From contig DWZK01000107.1 in NCBI GenBank assembly GCA_019117605.1, positions 1-58,277 of the forward strand: a stretch of 58,277 nucleotides of DNA, in the 5' to 3' direction. The stretch is from Candidatus Intestinimonas stercoravium (GTDB taxonomy: Bacteria > Bacillota > Clostridia > Oscillospirales > Oscillospiraceae). Position numbers and translations under genes: made by a program. The notes beneath the pieces are model-generated. The model was not told the DNA's origin. It saw only the letters and a list, made by a program, of their open reading frames with translations, and did not search any database. Shown piece after piece: positions 1 through 8,379 of the stretch; the stretch's first letter is position 1; the number at the start of each line of letters is the position of its first letter.

Positions 1-246
1 GAGGGGAACATCACCCGTGAGCAGCTGGCCGTGATGCTCTACCGGTACGCCGGCGGCGCCGCCGCCGGGGCGGACCTGAGCGCCTACCCCGATGCCTCCA
101 GCGTGTCCTCCTGGGCCGTTGAGGCCATGGGCTGGGCCGTGAGCAACGGCATCCTGTCCGGCAACGAGGCCGGCCAGCTCAGCCCCGGCGGGGCCGCCAC
201 CCGCGCCGAGGTGGCCCAGATGCTGCTCAACTACAGCAGGATCTGA
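1..246 (+). CDS. S-layer homology (SLH) domain protein, C-terminal end (partial)
   Basis: This is the last 81 residues of a protein that begins before the window; the frame is open from base 1 and stops with TGA at 244-246. The text reads as one and a half SLH repeats: an ITREQLAVMLYRYA segment, then a segment containing WAVEAMGWAVSNGILSG, ending in ATRAEVAQMLLNYSRI. These are the helices that in SLH proteins bind secondary cell-wall polymer and hold surface proteins on the wall. The function of the upstream part cannot be seen. A strong intrinsic terminator follows 25 bases after the stop. Confidence 0.85.
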   Translation, partial: EGNITREQLAVMLYRYAGGAAAGADLSAYPDASSVSSWAVEAMGWAVSNGILSGNEAGQLSPGGAATRAEVAQMLLNYSRI

Positions 247-271
247 GCCGGAAAACAGCATAAGACCGGAA

Positions 272-307
272 GGGGCCCCGGCGGCATCTGCCGCCGGGGC
301 CCCTTTT
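272..307 (+). terminator. Intrinsic terminator of the SLH gene
   Basis: A 14-bp perfect GC-rich stem (GGGGCCCCGGCGGC with its complement) closes on an ATCT loop and is followed by TTTT. It lies just after the SLH stop codon. Confidence 0.85.
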
Positions 308-455
308 GCCTCTCCATATCCCTGCCCCGGCCTTCCCCGGCGGAGCGGGGCGCCCCATGGACCGGAAAAGCCATACGGGCAAACGCCAGGGCCGGGACCG
401 GAAAGGCGCCGGCCCTCGGCGCTCACAGCCTGTCCCGGGACCGGCCGGGCCATAG

Positions 456-485
456 AAAAAGGCAGCTGCTTTTCGCAGCTGCCTC
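456..485 (-). terminator. Intrinsic terminator of the mrp gene
   Basis: On the minus strand the stem GGCAGCTGC/GCAGCTGCC closes on GAAAA and is followed by five T. It sits 18 bases past the mrp stop. The stretch between this and the SLH terminator (about 308-455) shows no gene. Confidence 0.8.
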
Positions 486-502
486 TTTTCCTCTCTGGGC
501 GC

Positions 503-1327
503 TCACATATCCTCCAGGCGCTCCGCCAGGGCGGCCATGGGGTTGGGCTGATAGGACTCCACCTGGCCGTTGTCGCAGGCGGCGGCCAGAGCGGGGTCGA
601 TGGGCAGTCTGGCCAGGACCTCCAGGCCCAGGTCGGCGGCCACAGCCTCGATCTTGCTCTCCCCGAAGATGGCGTGCTCCTTGCCGCAGTCGGGGCACTT
701 GAAATAGCTGTAGTTCTCCACGATCCCCAGCAGAGGGATGTCCATGAGCCCGGCCATGTTCACGGCCTTGGTGACGATCATCCGCACCAGGTCCTGGGGA
801 GAGGTCACCACGATGACCCCGTCCACGGGCAGGGACTGGAACACGGTGAGGGGCACGTCGCCGGTGCCCGGGGGCATGTCCACGAACATATAGTCCACGT
901 CTCCCCAGATCACGTCGGTCCAGAACTGCTTCACCGTGCCGGCGATCACGGGCCCCCGCCAGACCACGGGGTCGGTCTCGTGCTCGGTGAGGAGGTTGAG
1001 GCTCATGATCTCCACTCCGCTCTGGGTGACGGCGGGGTAGATGCCCAGCTCGCTGCCGGTGGCGTGGCCGTGGACGCCGAAGGCGGTGGGCACCGAGGGG
1101 CCGGTGATGTCGGCGTCCAGCACCGCCACCTTCTTGCCCCGGGCGGCCATGGCGGCGGCCAGAGAGCAGGTGACGGTGGACTTGCCCACGCCGCCCTTGC
1201 CGCTCATGACGGCGATCACCTTCCCGATCTTGGAGAGGGGATTGGCGGGGGCGTGGAAGTCCATGGGGGCGGTGCGCTCCCCGCAGCTCTCGCCGCAGGA
1301 GGAGCAGTCGTGCGTACACTCGGACAT
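503..1327 (-). CDS. mrp: Mrp/NBP35-family iron-sulfur cluster carrier ATPase
   Basis: A 274-residue P-loop ATPase of the Mrp/ApbC family, cytosolic proteins that bind and pass on Fe-S clusters. The deviant Walker A GKGGVGKS lies at residues 43-50 and the family CxxC pair, which binds a bridging cluster between two subunits, at C211 and C214. The N-terminus carries four extra cysteines (C4, C8, C11, C15), as in NBP35-like members. The ATG start has an AAGGAG site 8 bases upstream. It is the last gene of the leftward dtd-MBL-hemZ-kinase-mrp run and ends at a terminator. The identification is firm; its client proteins are unknown. Confidence 0.92.
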   Translation of the reverse strand: MSECTHDCSSCGESCGERTAPMDFHAPANPLSKIGKVIAVMSGKGGVGKSTVTCSLAAAMAARGKKVAVLDADITGPSVPTAFGVHGHATGSELGIYPAVTQSGVEIMSLNLLTEHETDPVVWRGPVIAGTVKQFWTDVIWGDVDYMFVDMPPGTGDVPLTVFQSLPVDGVIVVTSPQDLVRMIVTKAVNMAGLMDIPLLGIVENYSYFKCPDCGKEHAIFGESKIEAVAADLGLEVLARLPIDPALAAACDNGQVESYQPNPMAALAERLEDM

Positions 1328-1390
1328 GGATAAGACTCCTTTTCCCTGTTTTTCAGTATTTCAGTATTTGAAGCGGGGCCGCGCCCCGGG

Positions 1391-2335
1391 TCAATAGTGG
1401 TAGCTCCCCCCGCCGATGAACTCCCGGAGCAGGGAGTCCCTGGGCACCAGCTCCTGGTCCAGGGGCGGGAAGTGCCGGAAGGCCTTCACCAGCTGCTTGA
1501 GCTCCGCGAAGCGCTCGTTGTCCGGAGAGACCTGGTCCACCGCCTCCGCCAGGGGGGCGGCGTAGTTGGCGAACACGGGCACCTCATAGCGGAGGGAGGA
1601 ATCCACGACCACCTGGGCCCGGCCCTTGAAGGGGGAGATGTGGGCCTTCTCTCCCCGGCGCACATTATACCACATGGACAGGGTCTCCACCAGGTCGGTG
1701 CCCCGGAAGTTGTAGTCCCGCACCGCCCGCCGGGTGATCCTCATCCAGGTGCCCTTGAAGCGGAGGGCGTTCCCCTCCAGGATGTCCGACCGGGCGGAGA
1801 TATAGAGGCCGGTGGCCTCCGGATGGCGGCCGGCGATGTCGTCGTTGAGGGCGTGGATGCCCTCGAAGATGGCGATCTCGTTCTTCCCCAGCTTCAGGGG
1901 CGTGCCCCGGCTGTCGTTGCGCATCTGGCGGGCGAACTCGAACTTGGGCACGATCACCCACTCCCCCCGGGTGAGCTTGGTGAAGGTCTCGTCCAGCAGG
2001 TCCATGTCCAGGAGCTTGGGGGACTCGTAATCGATATCCCCCTCGGCGTTCCGGGGGGCGGTGCGCCGGTCCAGGGTCTTGAAGTAGTTGTCCAGGGAGA
2101 TCGTGTGGGTCTGCACCCCCCGGCGCTCCAGCTCCTGCTCCAGCTTCATGGCGGTGGTGGTCTTCCCCGAGCCGGAGGGCCCGGAGAGGAGGACGATGGG
2201 GGACTCCTTCATCCGCTCCAGGATGCGGTCCGCGGCGTCCTCCAGCCGCCGCTGGAACGCGCTGTCGCACTCGGCGATGAAGCCGGCGGGGTCGCCGGCG
2301 ATCCGGCGTTGGATCTCCTCTAACTGGTAGGCCAT
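1391..2335 (-). CDS. Uridine kinase / phosphoribulokinase-family nucleoside kinase
   Basis: A 314-residue member of the uridine kinase-like P-loop family. Walker A GPSGSGKTT is at residues 52-60, followed by the family's SLDNYF, the IDYESPKLLDMDLL segment and IFEGIHALN. The roughly 50-residue N-terminal extension and long C-terminus match the unusual uridine-kinase-like proteins of Firmicutes rather than the ~210-residue classical Udk, so the exact substrate is not certain. The chosen ATG has GAAGGAGGAG just upstream, inside the end of hemZ, with a 16-bp overlap, so the two genes are translationally coupled. Confidence 0.8.
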   Translation of the reverse strand: MAYQLEEIQRRIAGDPAGFIAECDSAFQRRLEDAADRILERMKESPIVLLSGPSGSGKTTTAMKLEQELERRGVQTHTISLDNYFKTLDRRTAPRNAEGDIDYESPKLLDMDLLDETFTKLTRGEWVIVPKFEFARQMRNDSRGTPLKLGKNEIAIFEGIHALNDDIAGRHPEATGLYISARSDILEGNALRFKGTWMRITRRAVRDYNFRGTDLVETLSMWYNVRRGEKAHISPFKGRAQVVVDSSLRYEVPVFANYAAPLAEAVDQVSPDNERFAELKQLVKAFRHFPPLDQELVPRDSLLREFIGGGSYHY

Positions 2336-3798
2336 TCGATCTCCTCCTTCTGGACGGCCAGGCGGTGGATCTGCTCGATATACTCCTTGGGGAACTTGGG
2401 GTCGGTGAGCCGGACCAGGCTCCCCGCCCCGGTGTCGATCAGCTTGGTCACGCCCCCGGCCCCCAGGGACAGGATGGAGTGGAGCTCCTCCATCATGCAG
2501 ATGTTGTAGAGGCTCTCCGCCCCCGGCCTGCACCAGCCCACGTTCTCGAAGCCTCCGGACATGTACTTCTGCCGGTAGAGGTAATAGGGGACGTAGCCCG
2601 CCCCCCGCAGGGCGCTCCAGGCGTAGTCCAGCATGTCGGCCACGGCCTCCGGGGCGGGCAGGGCGGTCTCCCCCTCCTGGGCCAGCAGGCGGGAGCCCTT
2701 CTTCAGGGCCAGGGTGTGGACGGTGATGTTCTCCGGGCCCAGGGCCATCACCTGGTCCAGGGAGCGGCGGAAGCCCTCCGGGCTGTCGGCGGGGAGGCCG
2801 GCGATCAGGTCCATATTCACATAGGGGAAGCCCGCCGCCCGCACCAGCTCCCAGGCCCGGAGGATGTCCTCCGGCGTGTGGGAGCGGCCGATAGCCCGGA
2901 GGACCTTCTCCTCCATGGACTGGGGGTTCACCGAGATCCGGCCGCAGCCGTGGGCCCGGAGCACCGCGAGCTTCCCGGCGGTGATGGTGTCCGGCCGTCC
3001 CGCCTCCACGGTGTGCTCGGTGCAGGCGTCCAGGCCGATGTGCTCCTCCAGAGCGGTGAGCACCCGGTCCAGCTGTCCGGCGTCCAGGGTGGTGGGGGTG
3101 CCGCCCCCCATATAAAAGGTGCGCACCTTCTTCCCGCCCCGGCGGAGCCCCTCGCCGGCGGCGGCGATCTCCCGGCACAGGGCGTCCACATAGGGGGGCA
3201 CCAGCTTCAGCGCCCGGCCCACGTCGGCGGAGATGAAGGAGCAGTAGGCGCAGCGGGTGGGGCAGAAGGGGACCCCCACATAGAGGGACACCTGGCCGGG
3301 CTCCAGGGATGCCTTGGCCTCCAGGGTGGCCCTGGCGCAGTCCATGGCCAGCCGCCGCCGCTCCGGAGAGACCCGGTACACGTCCCGGAGCTGGGCCTCC
3401 GCCTGGGCGGGGGAGAGGCCCCGCTCCATGGCCTTGGTGGGGATCTTCACCGGGCGCACCCCGGTGAGGGCCCCCCAGGGGGGCTCCTTCCCCAGGGCCT
3501 GGGTCCCCGCCCGGTAGAAGGCGTCCTTCAGCACCCGCTGGAGGGCCCGGTCCCGCTCCACCTTCCCCGCCGGGCCCGGGTCGGGGACCCGGGCGAAGCG
3601 GTCATAGACCTCGCCGCCCCAGGTGAGCACCGCGTGGGCGGTGGCCCACACCGGCCCCCGGGACAGGGAGAGGACCAGGTGGTCCTCCCCCTCCGCCGGG
3701 GGATCGTCCGGGTACTCCGGCCGCTGCCCGGGGAAGAGGGTCAGGAGCATCTGCTCGGCGGCGTATCGATAGTCATGTCCTCTGAGGTAGAGCTTCAA
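2320..3798 (-). CDS. hemZ: HemZ-type radical SAM protein (coproporphyrinogen dehydrogenase-like)
   Basis: A 492-residue radical SAM enzyme of the HemZ branch, named for oxygen-independent coproporphyrinogen III oxidation; the true reaction in anaerobes is not settled. The [4Fe-4S] motif CxxxCxxC is C179, C183, C186, preceded by SLYVGVPF. It is followed by the glycine-rich SAM motif YMGGGTPTTL and the ENITVHTL segment. The ~170-residue N-terminal domain is typical of HemZ and absent from HemN/HemW. It overlaps the downstream kinase gene by 16 bp and lies 43 bp after the MBL gene. The dtd-MBL-hemZ order is a common one in Clostridia. Confidence 0.88.
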   Translation of the reverse strand: MKLYLRGHDYRYAAEQMLLTLFPGQRPEYPDDPPAEGEDHLVLSLSRGPVWATAHAVLTWGGEVYDRFARVPDPGPAGKVERDRALQRVLKDAFYRAGTQALGKEPPWGALTGVRPVKIPTKAMERGLSPAQAEAQLRDVYRVSPERRRLAMDCARATLEAKASLEPGQVSLYVGVPFCPTRCAYCSFISADVGRALKLVPPYVDALCREIAAAGEGLRRGGKKVRTFYMGGGTPTTLDAGQLDRVLTALEEHIGLDACTEHTVEAGRPDTITAGKLAVLRAHGCGRISVNPQSMEEKVLRAIGRSHTPEDILRAWELVRAAGFPYVNMDLIAGLPADSPEGFRRSLDQVMALGPENITVHTLALKKGSRLLAQEGETALPAPEAVADMLDYAWSALRGAGYVPYYLYRQKYMSGGFENVGWCRPGAESLYNICMMEELHSILSLGAGGVTKLIDTGAGSLVRLTDPKFPKEYIEQIHRLAVQKEEIEWPTS

Positions 3799-3841
3799 GG
3801 GCGGCGCCCTCCTTTGCCTGTGGTCTTGTGATGGAGGGAGG

Positions 3842-4456
3842 TCACGCCCGGCCCAGCGCCTCCCGGAGATAGTAGTTGCTCTTCCGCTCGGCGTCCAGGG
3901 TGGAGAGCCCCTCGTGGCCGGGGCAGACCCGGTAGTCCCCGGGCAGGGCCCCCAGCCTGGCCAGGGAGGCCATCATCTCCTGATAGCTGCCCCCGGGCAG
4001 GTCGGTGCGGCCGCAGGAGCCCCGGAACAGGGTGTCGCCGGTGAAGAGCACGTCTCCCACCTTCAGGGTCACCGAGCCCCGGGTGTGGCCGGGGGTGTGG
4101 AGCACCCCCACGGTGAGGGAGCCGACCTGCACCTCGTCCCCCTCCCCGTAGAAGCGCAGCTCCTCCTGGGGCAGGGGCGGGAAGATGCCGTGCCTGTCGC
4201 TCTTGGCGTCCAGATGGTGGATATAGATGGGGGTGCCGGGGCAGGCGGCCTCGATGTCCGCCACCGCGCCGGTGTGGTCGTAGTGGCCGTGGGTGAGGAG
4301 GATGGCGGCGAGCTCCAGGCCGGAGGCCTTCACCATGTCCAGCACCGCCGGGGCCCCGCCGCCGGGATCCACCACGGCGCAGACCTTCCGGGCCTCGTCC
4401 CCCAGGAGATAGCAGTTGGTGCCGATGGGGGGCACCTGGATGACGTTCACGATCAT
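3842..4456 (-). CDS. MBL-fold metallo-hydrolase (glyoxalase II-like)
   Basis: A 204-residue metallo-beta-lactamase-fold hydrolase. The metal-binding motif THGHYDHTG is at residues 55-63 (H56, H58, D60, H61), with further ligands in HTPGHTRGS and GDTLF and a C-terminal CPGHEG. The pattern is that of YcbL/GloB-like enzymes, which cleave thioesters such as lactoyl-glutathione analogues; the substrate here is unknown. The start is the ATG at 4456, preceded by AGAGGTGG; a longer open frame upstream is not needed. It starts 17 bp after dtd and belongs to the same run. Confidence 0.85.
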   Translation of the reverse strand: MIVNVIQVPPIGTNCYLLGDEARKVCAVVDPGGGAPAVLDMVKASGLELAAILLTHGHYDHTGAVADIEAACPGTPIYIHHLDAKSDRHGIFPPLPQEELRFYGEGDEVQVGSLTVGVLHTPGHTRGSVTLKVGDVLFTGDTLFRGSCGRTDLPGGSYQEMMASLARLGALPGDYRVCPGHEGLSTLDAERKSNYYLREALGRA

Positions 4457-4473
4457 AGCGTCCACCTCTTTTT

Positions 4474-4917
4474 TCACATGTGATCGGTGTCCAGCAGGAT
4501 GGTCACCGGGCCGTCGTTCTGGGAGTAGACCTGCATATCCGCCCCGAACCGGCCGTGCTGGGGCGGGAAGCCCAGGGCCTCGCACTGGGCCAGGAACTTC
4601 TCGTAGAGGGGGATGGCCACGTCCGGCTTGGCGGCCCCGGTGAAGCCGGGGCGGCGGCTTTTCGTATCCGCATAGAGGGTGAACTGAGAGACCACCAGGA
4701 GCTCGCCCCCCACTGTGGCCAGGTTCAGGTTCATCTTCTCGTTCTCGTCCTCAAAGACCCGCAGGCCTACGATCTTGTCCGCCATCTTGGCCACCTGGGC
4801 CTCGGTGTCGTTGGGGCCGATCCCCAGCAGCACCAGGAAGCCCCGGCCGATCCGGCCCACGGTCTCCCCGGCGATATCCACATGGGCCTGGGCCACCCGG
4901 GTCACCACTGCCCGCAT
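4474..4917 (-). CDS. dtd: D-aminoacyl-tRNA deacylase
   Basis: A 147-residue DTD, which removes D-amino acids wrongly attached to tRNA. The two signature motifs are present: SQFTLYA (SQxT) in the middle and DGPVTILLD near the C-terminus, which together form the cross-subunit active site. Length is standard. The ATG follows GAAGGAGCG. It is the first gene of the dtd-MBL-hemZ-kinase-mrp run; upstream lies the lepA 3' repeat element. Confidence 0.95.
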   Translation of the reverse strand: MRAVVTRVAQAHVDIAGETVGRIGRGFLVLLGIGPNDTEAQVAKMADKIVGLRVFEDENEKMNLNLATVGGELLVVSQFTLYADTKSRRPGFTGAAKPDVAIPLYEKFLAQCEALGFPPQHGRFGADMQVYSQNDGPVTILLDTDHM

Positions 4918-5051
4918 ATGCTTCACGCTCCTTCGATCTCTGGTCGTCTCGTGTGTCGTGTGTGCCTTTTCTGTGCCCTTTTGCCGCGCCCGCCGCGGGG
5001 GACGGGGGCTCCCGGAGGTCCCGCCTTTTGCGGGGCCCGGAGGGCAGGTCG
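4918..5051. other. Intergenic stretch between dtd and the lepA 3' repeat
   Basis: No gene is seen here. It should hold the dtd promoter, but no convincing -35/-10 pair was found. On the minus strand the reading frame that follows the lepA-like repeat stays open through this stretch, without recognisable protein features. Confidence 0.5.
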
Positions 5052-5082
5052 CTCCTCGTCCAGCTTGAGCACCGCCATGTCG
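5052..5082 (-). repeat. Diverged copy of the lepA 3' coding end (direct repeat 1)
   Basis: This 31-bp stretch matches 5203-5233, the true end of lepA, at 25 of 31 positions. Read on the minus strand it again encodes MAVLKLDEE. The differences inside that peptide are all synonymous (GCG/GCA, GTG/GTC, CTC/TTG). It lies 120 bp downstream of lepA with a palindromic element in between. The copy has no stop codon directly after DEE (CGA, one change from TGA). Confidence 0.75.
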
Positions 5083-5200
5083 TCGAAGCAAAGTCCGCTT
5101 CTGCTCGGAACGCCCTGCCGGGCATTCCTCGCCCGCTCCCTTGCTTCTCCTCTCCAAACGGCACCCGCTTCGCTGGGCTGCCGTTTGGCTCTGCTTCGAC
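5083..5200. repeat. Palindromic non-coding element between the two lepA-end repeats
   Basis: The ends form an inverted repeat: GTCGAAGCA at 5082-5090 and TGCTTCGAC at 5192-5200. Inside, a 10-bp stem CCAAACGGCA (5154-5163) pairs with 5179-5188 around CCCGCTTCGCTGGGC. The same hairpin design, with changed stem bases but a near-identical loop, occurs upstream of lepA at 7041-7075. The words GTCGAAG and TTGCTTCTCC also occur in the two terminator-flanked elements at 34.6 and 41.7 kb, which suggests one family. The last G of the lepA stop codon TAG is the first base of the element. Confidence 0.65.
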
Positions 5201-7008
5201 TACTCCTCGTCCAGCTTCAAGACTGCCATGAAGGCCTCGGTGGGGATCTGCACCGTGCCGAGGCTCCGCATCTTCTTTTTGCCCTCTTTCTGCTTCTCCA
5301 GCAGCTTCTTCTTCCGGGTGATGTCGCCGCCGTAGCACTTGGCCAGCACGTCCTTCCGCATGGCCTTCACCGTCTCCCGGGCGATGATCTTGCCGCCGAT
5401 GGCGGCCTGGATGGGCACCTCGAAGAGCTGGCGGGGGATGTTCTCCTTGAGCTTCTCGCACAGCCGCCGGGCCCGGGCATACGCCTTGTCCTTGTGGGCG
5501 ATGAAGCTCAGGGCGTCCACCTGGTCCCCGTTGAGGAGCAGGTCCACCTTCACCAGCTCGCTGGGCTGGTAGCCCTCCAGCTCATAGTCCAGGGAGGCGT
5601 AGCCCTTGGTCCGGGCCTTCAGGGTGTCGAAGAAGTCGTAGATGATCTCGTTGAGGGGCATGGAGTAGTGGAGCTCCACCAGGTTGGTGTCCAGGTACTG
5701 CATGTCCTTGAACTCCGCCCGGCGCTCCTGGCACATGGGCATGATGTTGCCCACATAGTCCGGGGGGGTGAGGATGGTGACCTTGGCGCAGGGCTCCCGG
5801 GCCTCGAGGATATTGGCGGGGTCGGGGTAGTTGTGGGGGTTGTCCACATGGACCACCTCCCCGTCGGTCTTGGTGATCTCATAGATCACCGAGGGGAGGG
5901 TGGTGATGAGGTCCAGGTCGAACTCCCGCTCCAGCCGCTCCTGGACGATCTCCATGTGGAGCATCCCCAGAAAGCCGCACCGGAAGCCGAAGCCCAGGGC
6001 CACGGAGGACTCGGGCTCGAAGGAGAGGGCCGCATCGTTGAGCTGGAGCTTCTCCAGGGCGTCCCGCAGGTCGGGGTATTTGGAGCCGTCCTCGGTGTAG
6101 ATGCCGCAGTAGACCATGGGCCGGGCGGGGCGGTAGCCGGGCAGGGGCTCCGCCGCCGGGGCCTCCGCCCCGGTGACCGTGTCGCCCACCCGGGTATCCT
6201 TCACGTCCTTGATGGAGGCGGTGAAGTAGCCCACCTCCCCGGCGATCAGCTCCCGGCAGGGCTCCATGCCGATGGGGAGCAGGTGGCCGCACTCCAGCAC
6301 CTCGTATCTGGCCCCGGAGGCCATCATCTTCACCGGCATCCCGGTGCGGATGGTCCCCTCCATCACCCGGAAGTAGACGATGACGCCCCGGTATGGGTCG
6401 TACTGGCTGTCGAAGATCAGGGCTTTCAGGGGGGCGGCGGGGTCCCCCTTGGGGGCGGGGACGTTCTGCACGATGTCCTCCAGCACCGCCGGGATGTTGA
6501 TCCCCAGCTTGGCGGAGATCTCGGGGGCGTCCAGGGCGGGCAGGCCGATCACGTCCTCCACCTCCTGCTTCACCCGCTGGGGGTCGGCGGCGGGGAGATC
6601 GATCTTGTTGATCACCGGCAGGATCTCCAGGTCGTGCTCCAGGGCCAGATAGGTGTTGGCCAGGGTCTGGGCCTCGATGCCCTGGGCCGCGTCCACCACC
6701 AGGATCGCGCCCTCGCAGGCCGCCAGGGAGCGGGAGACCTCATAGTTGAAGTCCACGTGCCCCGGCGTGTCGATCAGGTTGAGCTCATAGGTCTCGCCGT
6801 CCTGGGCTTTATAGTTGAGCCGCACCGCCCGGGCCTTGATGGTGATGCCCCGTTCACGCTCCAGGTCCATGTTGTCCAGGAGCTGGCTCTCCATCTCCCG
6901 CTCGGAGACGGCCCCGCACAGCTCGATCATCCGGTCGGACAGCGTGGACTTGCCGTGATCGATGTGAGCGATGATGGAAAAGTTGCGGATCTTCGATTGG
7001 TCAGTCAT
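5200..7008 (-). CDS. lepA: Elongation factor 4 (LepA), back-translocating GTPase
   Basis: A 602-residue LepA, a ribosome-bound GTPase that helps stalled or mis-translocated ribosomes. The G domain opens with [16 protein letters not shown] and continues with [15 protein letters not shown] and NKIDLP. The EF-G-like domains follow, then the LepA-specific C-terminal domain with [19 protein letters not shown]. The length is standard. The gene ends [12 protein letters not shown] with a TAG whose G belongs to a repeat element, and the same nonapeptide is encoded again downstream. No good SD is evident close to the ATG at 7008. Confidence 0.97.
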   Translation of the reverse strand: MTDQSKIRNFSIIAHIDHGKSTLSDRMIELCGAVSEREMESQLLDNMDLERERGITIKARAVRLNYKAQDGETYELNLIDTPGHVDFNYEVSRSLAACEGAILVVDAAQGIEAQTLANTYLALEHDLEILPVINKIDLPAADPQRVKQEVEDVIGLPALDAPEISAKLGINIPAVLEDIVQNVPAPKGDPAAPLKALIFDSQYDPYRGVIVYFRVMEGTIRTGMPVKMMASGARYEVLECGHLLPIGMEPCRELIAGEVGYFTASIKDVKDTRVGDTVTGAEAPAAEPLPGYRPARPMVYCGIYTEDGSKYPDLRDALEKLQLNDAALSFEPESSVALGFGFRCGFLGMLHMEIVQERLEREFDLDLITTLPSVIYEITKTDGEVVHVDNPHNYPDPANILEAREPCAKVTILTPPDYVGNIMPMCQERRAEFKDMQYLDTNLVELHYSMPLNEIIYDFFDTLKARTKGYASLDYELEGYQPSELVKVDLLLNGDQVDALSFIAHKDKAYARARRLCEKLKENIPRQLFEVPIQAAIGGKIIARETVKAMRKDVLAKCYGGDITRKKKLLEKQKEGKKKMRSLGTVQIPTEAFMAVLKLDEE

Positions 7009-7040
7009 AGGCAGTTACCTCCGAAAAGAGATAGGGGATA

Positions 7041-7383
7041 CCAGACCGGAGCCCAGCGGAGCGGGTCCGGTCTGGAGAGGACGAGCAGCGGAATGAGAGC
7101 GCTCTCCCCGCAGGGGGGAACGCTCGATATGGAGCTTGTGAGGACGAGGCGGCGCGGAGCGCCGGAAATAAAGTCATAAAAGAGGGGCCCCCGGACGCCG
7201 GAGGCGGCTGGGGAAAGGAGCCGCAAGGGAGCGGACCGCCTTTTCACCGGAGGTGGAAAGGAAGGGGAGCGGACTTTGCGGCGACGTGATCGATGTGCGC
7301 GAGGACGAACAGCGGGATGAGAGCGCTCTCCCCGCAGGGGGGGAACACCCGATATGGAGCTCGTGAGGCCGAAGCGCCGCCGG
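7041..7383. repeat. Repeat cluster upstream of lepA
   Basis: This lies in the 429-bp gap between lepA and the XRE gene. It starts with a hairpin at 7041-7075 (CCAGACCGGA/TCCGGTCTGG), homologous to the one in the lepA 3' element. Two direct repeats of about 80 bp follow, at 7077-7157 and 7301-7383. Each holds the perfect palindrome GAGAGCGCTCTC (7095-7106 and 7319-7330) and the word CGATATGGAGCT. Between them lies a spacer with CGTGATCGATGTG, a 13-base match to the lepA start region (AHIDH codons) on the same strand. An open frame of 127 codons crosses the cluster on the minus strand but looks like repeat sequence, not a protein. Confidence 0.7.
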
Positions 7384-7437
7384 GCCATTCTCTCCTATTT
7401 TAGCATATCCCTGTGGAAAAGGGAACCGAAAGGGGGG

Positions 7438-8127
7438 CTATTTCTCCTCCAGCCGGCGGCCCACCCGCTCCCCGGTGTTGTGGATGATCTGGAGGAGGGA
7501 CTGGTAAGCGCCGGGGTAGGACTGGGTGAGGGCGTCGTGGTTGATGGGGGGGAGGCTCCCCGACTCCTTGACCTGGGCGGCCAGGGCGTCCACATAGCGC
7601 ACCTCGCTGACGCTCATGTCGGCGTTGGCCAGGCCGGAGACGAAGTTCCGGGCGGGGACGGCGAAGAAGTCCTCGTTGTTGTTGCCGTCGGCCCGGTACA
7701 GGTGGCGGAACATCTTGTACACCGCAGTGCCCAGGTAGTCGGCGCAGTACTTGATGGCATCCTTGCTGCCCGCCTTGCCCAGCAGGTCGAAGAGCACGCC
7801 GATGGAGTTCACCAGCAGCTTCTTGGACAGGGTGGCCATGATGCTGCCCCGGAGGACGTTGTCCTTCTCCGCGCTGTAGTCATAGAGGGCCTCCGCGTCC
7901 ACGATGGTGGTACCGTCCCGGGTGAGGGTGCGCCCCAGCAGGAAGTCGGCGGACACGCCGTAGTAATCGCAGGCTTTGATCACGAAGGCCAGGCCAGGCT
8001 CCCGTATGCCGTTCTCATAGTGGGACAGGAGCGCCTGGCTGATGCCCAGATCCTTGGCCACCGAGCGCTGGGACACCCCTTTCTCTTTGCGGAGCAGCGT
8101 GAGGGACCGTGAAAAATCGGAAGACAT
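7438..8127 (-). CDS. XRE-family transcriptional regulator
   Basis: A 229-residue DNA-binding protein. Residues about 8-64 form a Cro/CI helix-turn-helix (LTLLRKEKGVSQRSVAKDLG, then QALLSHYENGIREP and the DYYGVSADFLLGRT tail typical of XRE repressors). The remaining ~160 residues are a helical domain without a recognised family. The start ATG follows GAGGTGTCAT. It is divergent from pta with 252 bp between, so it may control itself and perhaps pta, but this is inference. Confidence 0.85.
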   Translation of the reverse strand: MSSDFSRSLTLLRKEKGVSQRSVAKDLGISQALLSHYENGIREPGLAFVIKACDYYGVSADFLLGRTLTRDGTTIVDAEALYDYSAEKDNVLRGSIMATLSKKLLVNSIGVLFDLLGKAGSKDAIKYCADYLGTAVYKMFRHLYRADGNNNEDFFAVPARNFVSGLANADMSVSEVRYVDALAAQVKESGSLPPINHDALTQSYPGAYQSLLQIIHNTGERVGRRLEEK

Positions 8128-8158
8128 AGTATGACACCTCGCAAAAAACAGTAGGTAT

Positions 8159-8187
8159 AGTATATGAGGTAAAATACGAAAAGTAAA
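8159..8187 (-). promoter_or_regulatory. Candidate promoter of the XRE gene
   Basis: TTTACT and TATACT on the minus strand are separated by 17 bp, in an AT-rich stretch 32 bp upstream of the start codon. Confidence 0.45.
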
Positions 8188-8280
8188 GAGGTAGGACAAA
8201 TTTTTTCCCTTTCCCCGGCAAAACGGGGGATCGGCACAAAAATAAATTCCGAATTTTTGGATTTTTCTCAAATTCTGTCC

Positions 8281-8308
8281 TTGAGATATGGGGCGGGGGT
8301 GCTATAAT
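8281..8308 (+). promoter_or_regulatory. Promoter of pta
   Basis: TTGAGA, a 16-bp spacer, and a perfect TATAAT. This leaves a leader of about 65 bases before the pta ATG. The stretch between the two divergent promoters (8188-8280) is AT-rich compared with the rest of the window. Confidence 0.7.
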
Positions 8309-8379
8309 GAAGGATAGGATCGGTCTTTTCGGACCGCAGGAAGAGGACTATCAAATCTATCAATGGAGGCCTGATCGCT

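Noticed and set aside
1391-3178. A 595-codon minus-strand frame joining a Pro/Arg/Gly-rich N-terminus to the uridine kinase-like protein
   Set aside because: The first part is a shadow of hemZ in another frame. The real kinase starts at 2335 with its own ribosome site.
4480-7179. A 899-codon open frame on the plus strand opposite lepA and dtd
   Set aside because: It is the mirror of GC-rich coding DNA: rich in Gly, His, Val and Leu, with no domain, running across two real genes and an intergenic region.
7077-7383. CRISPR array
   Set aside because: Only two repeat units of about 80 bp with a non-spacer-like interval and no cas genes.
7005-7388. A 127-codon frame upstream of lepA
   Set aside because: It is composed entirely of the repeat cluster and has no conserved protein features; repeats explain it.
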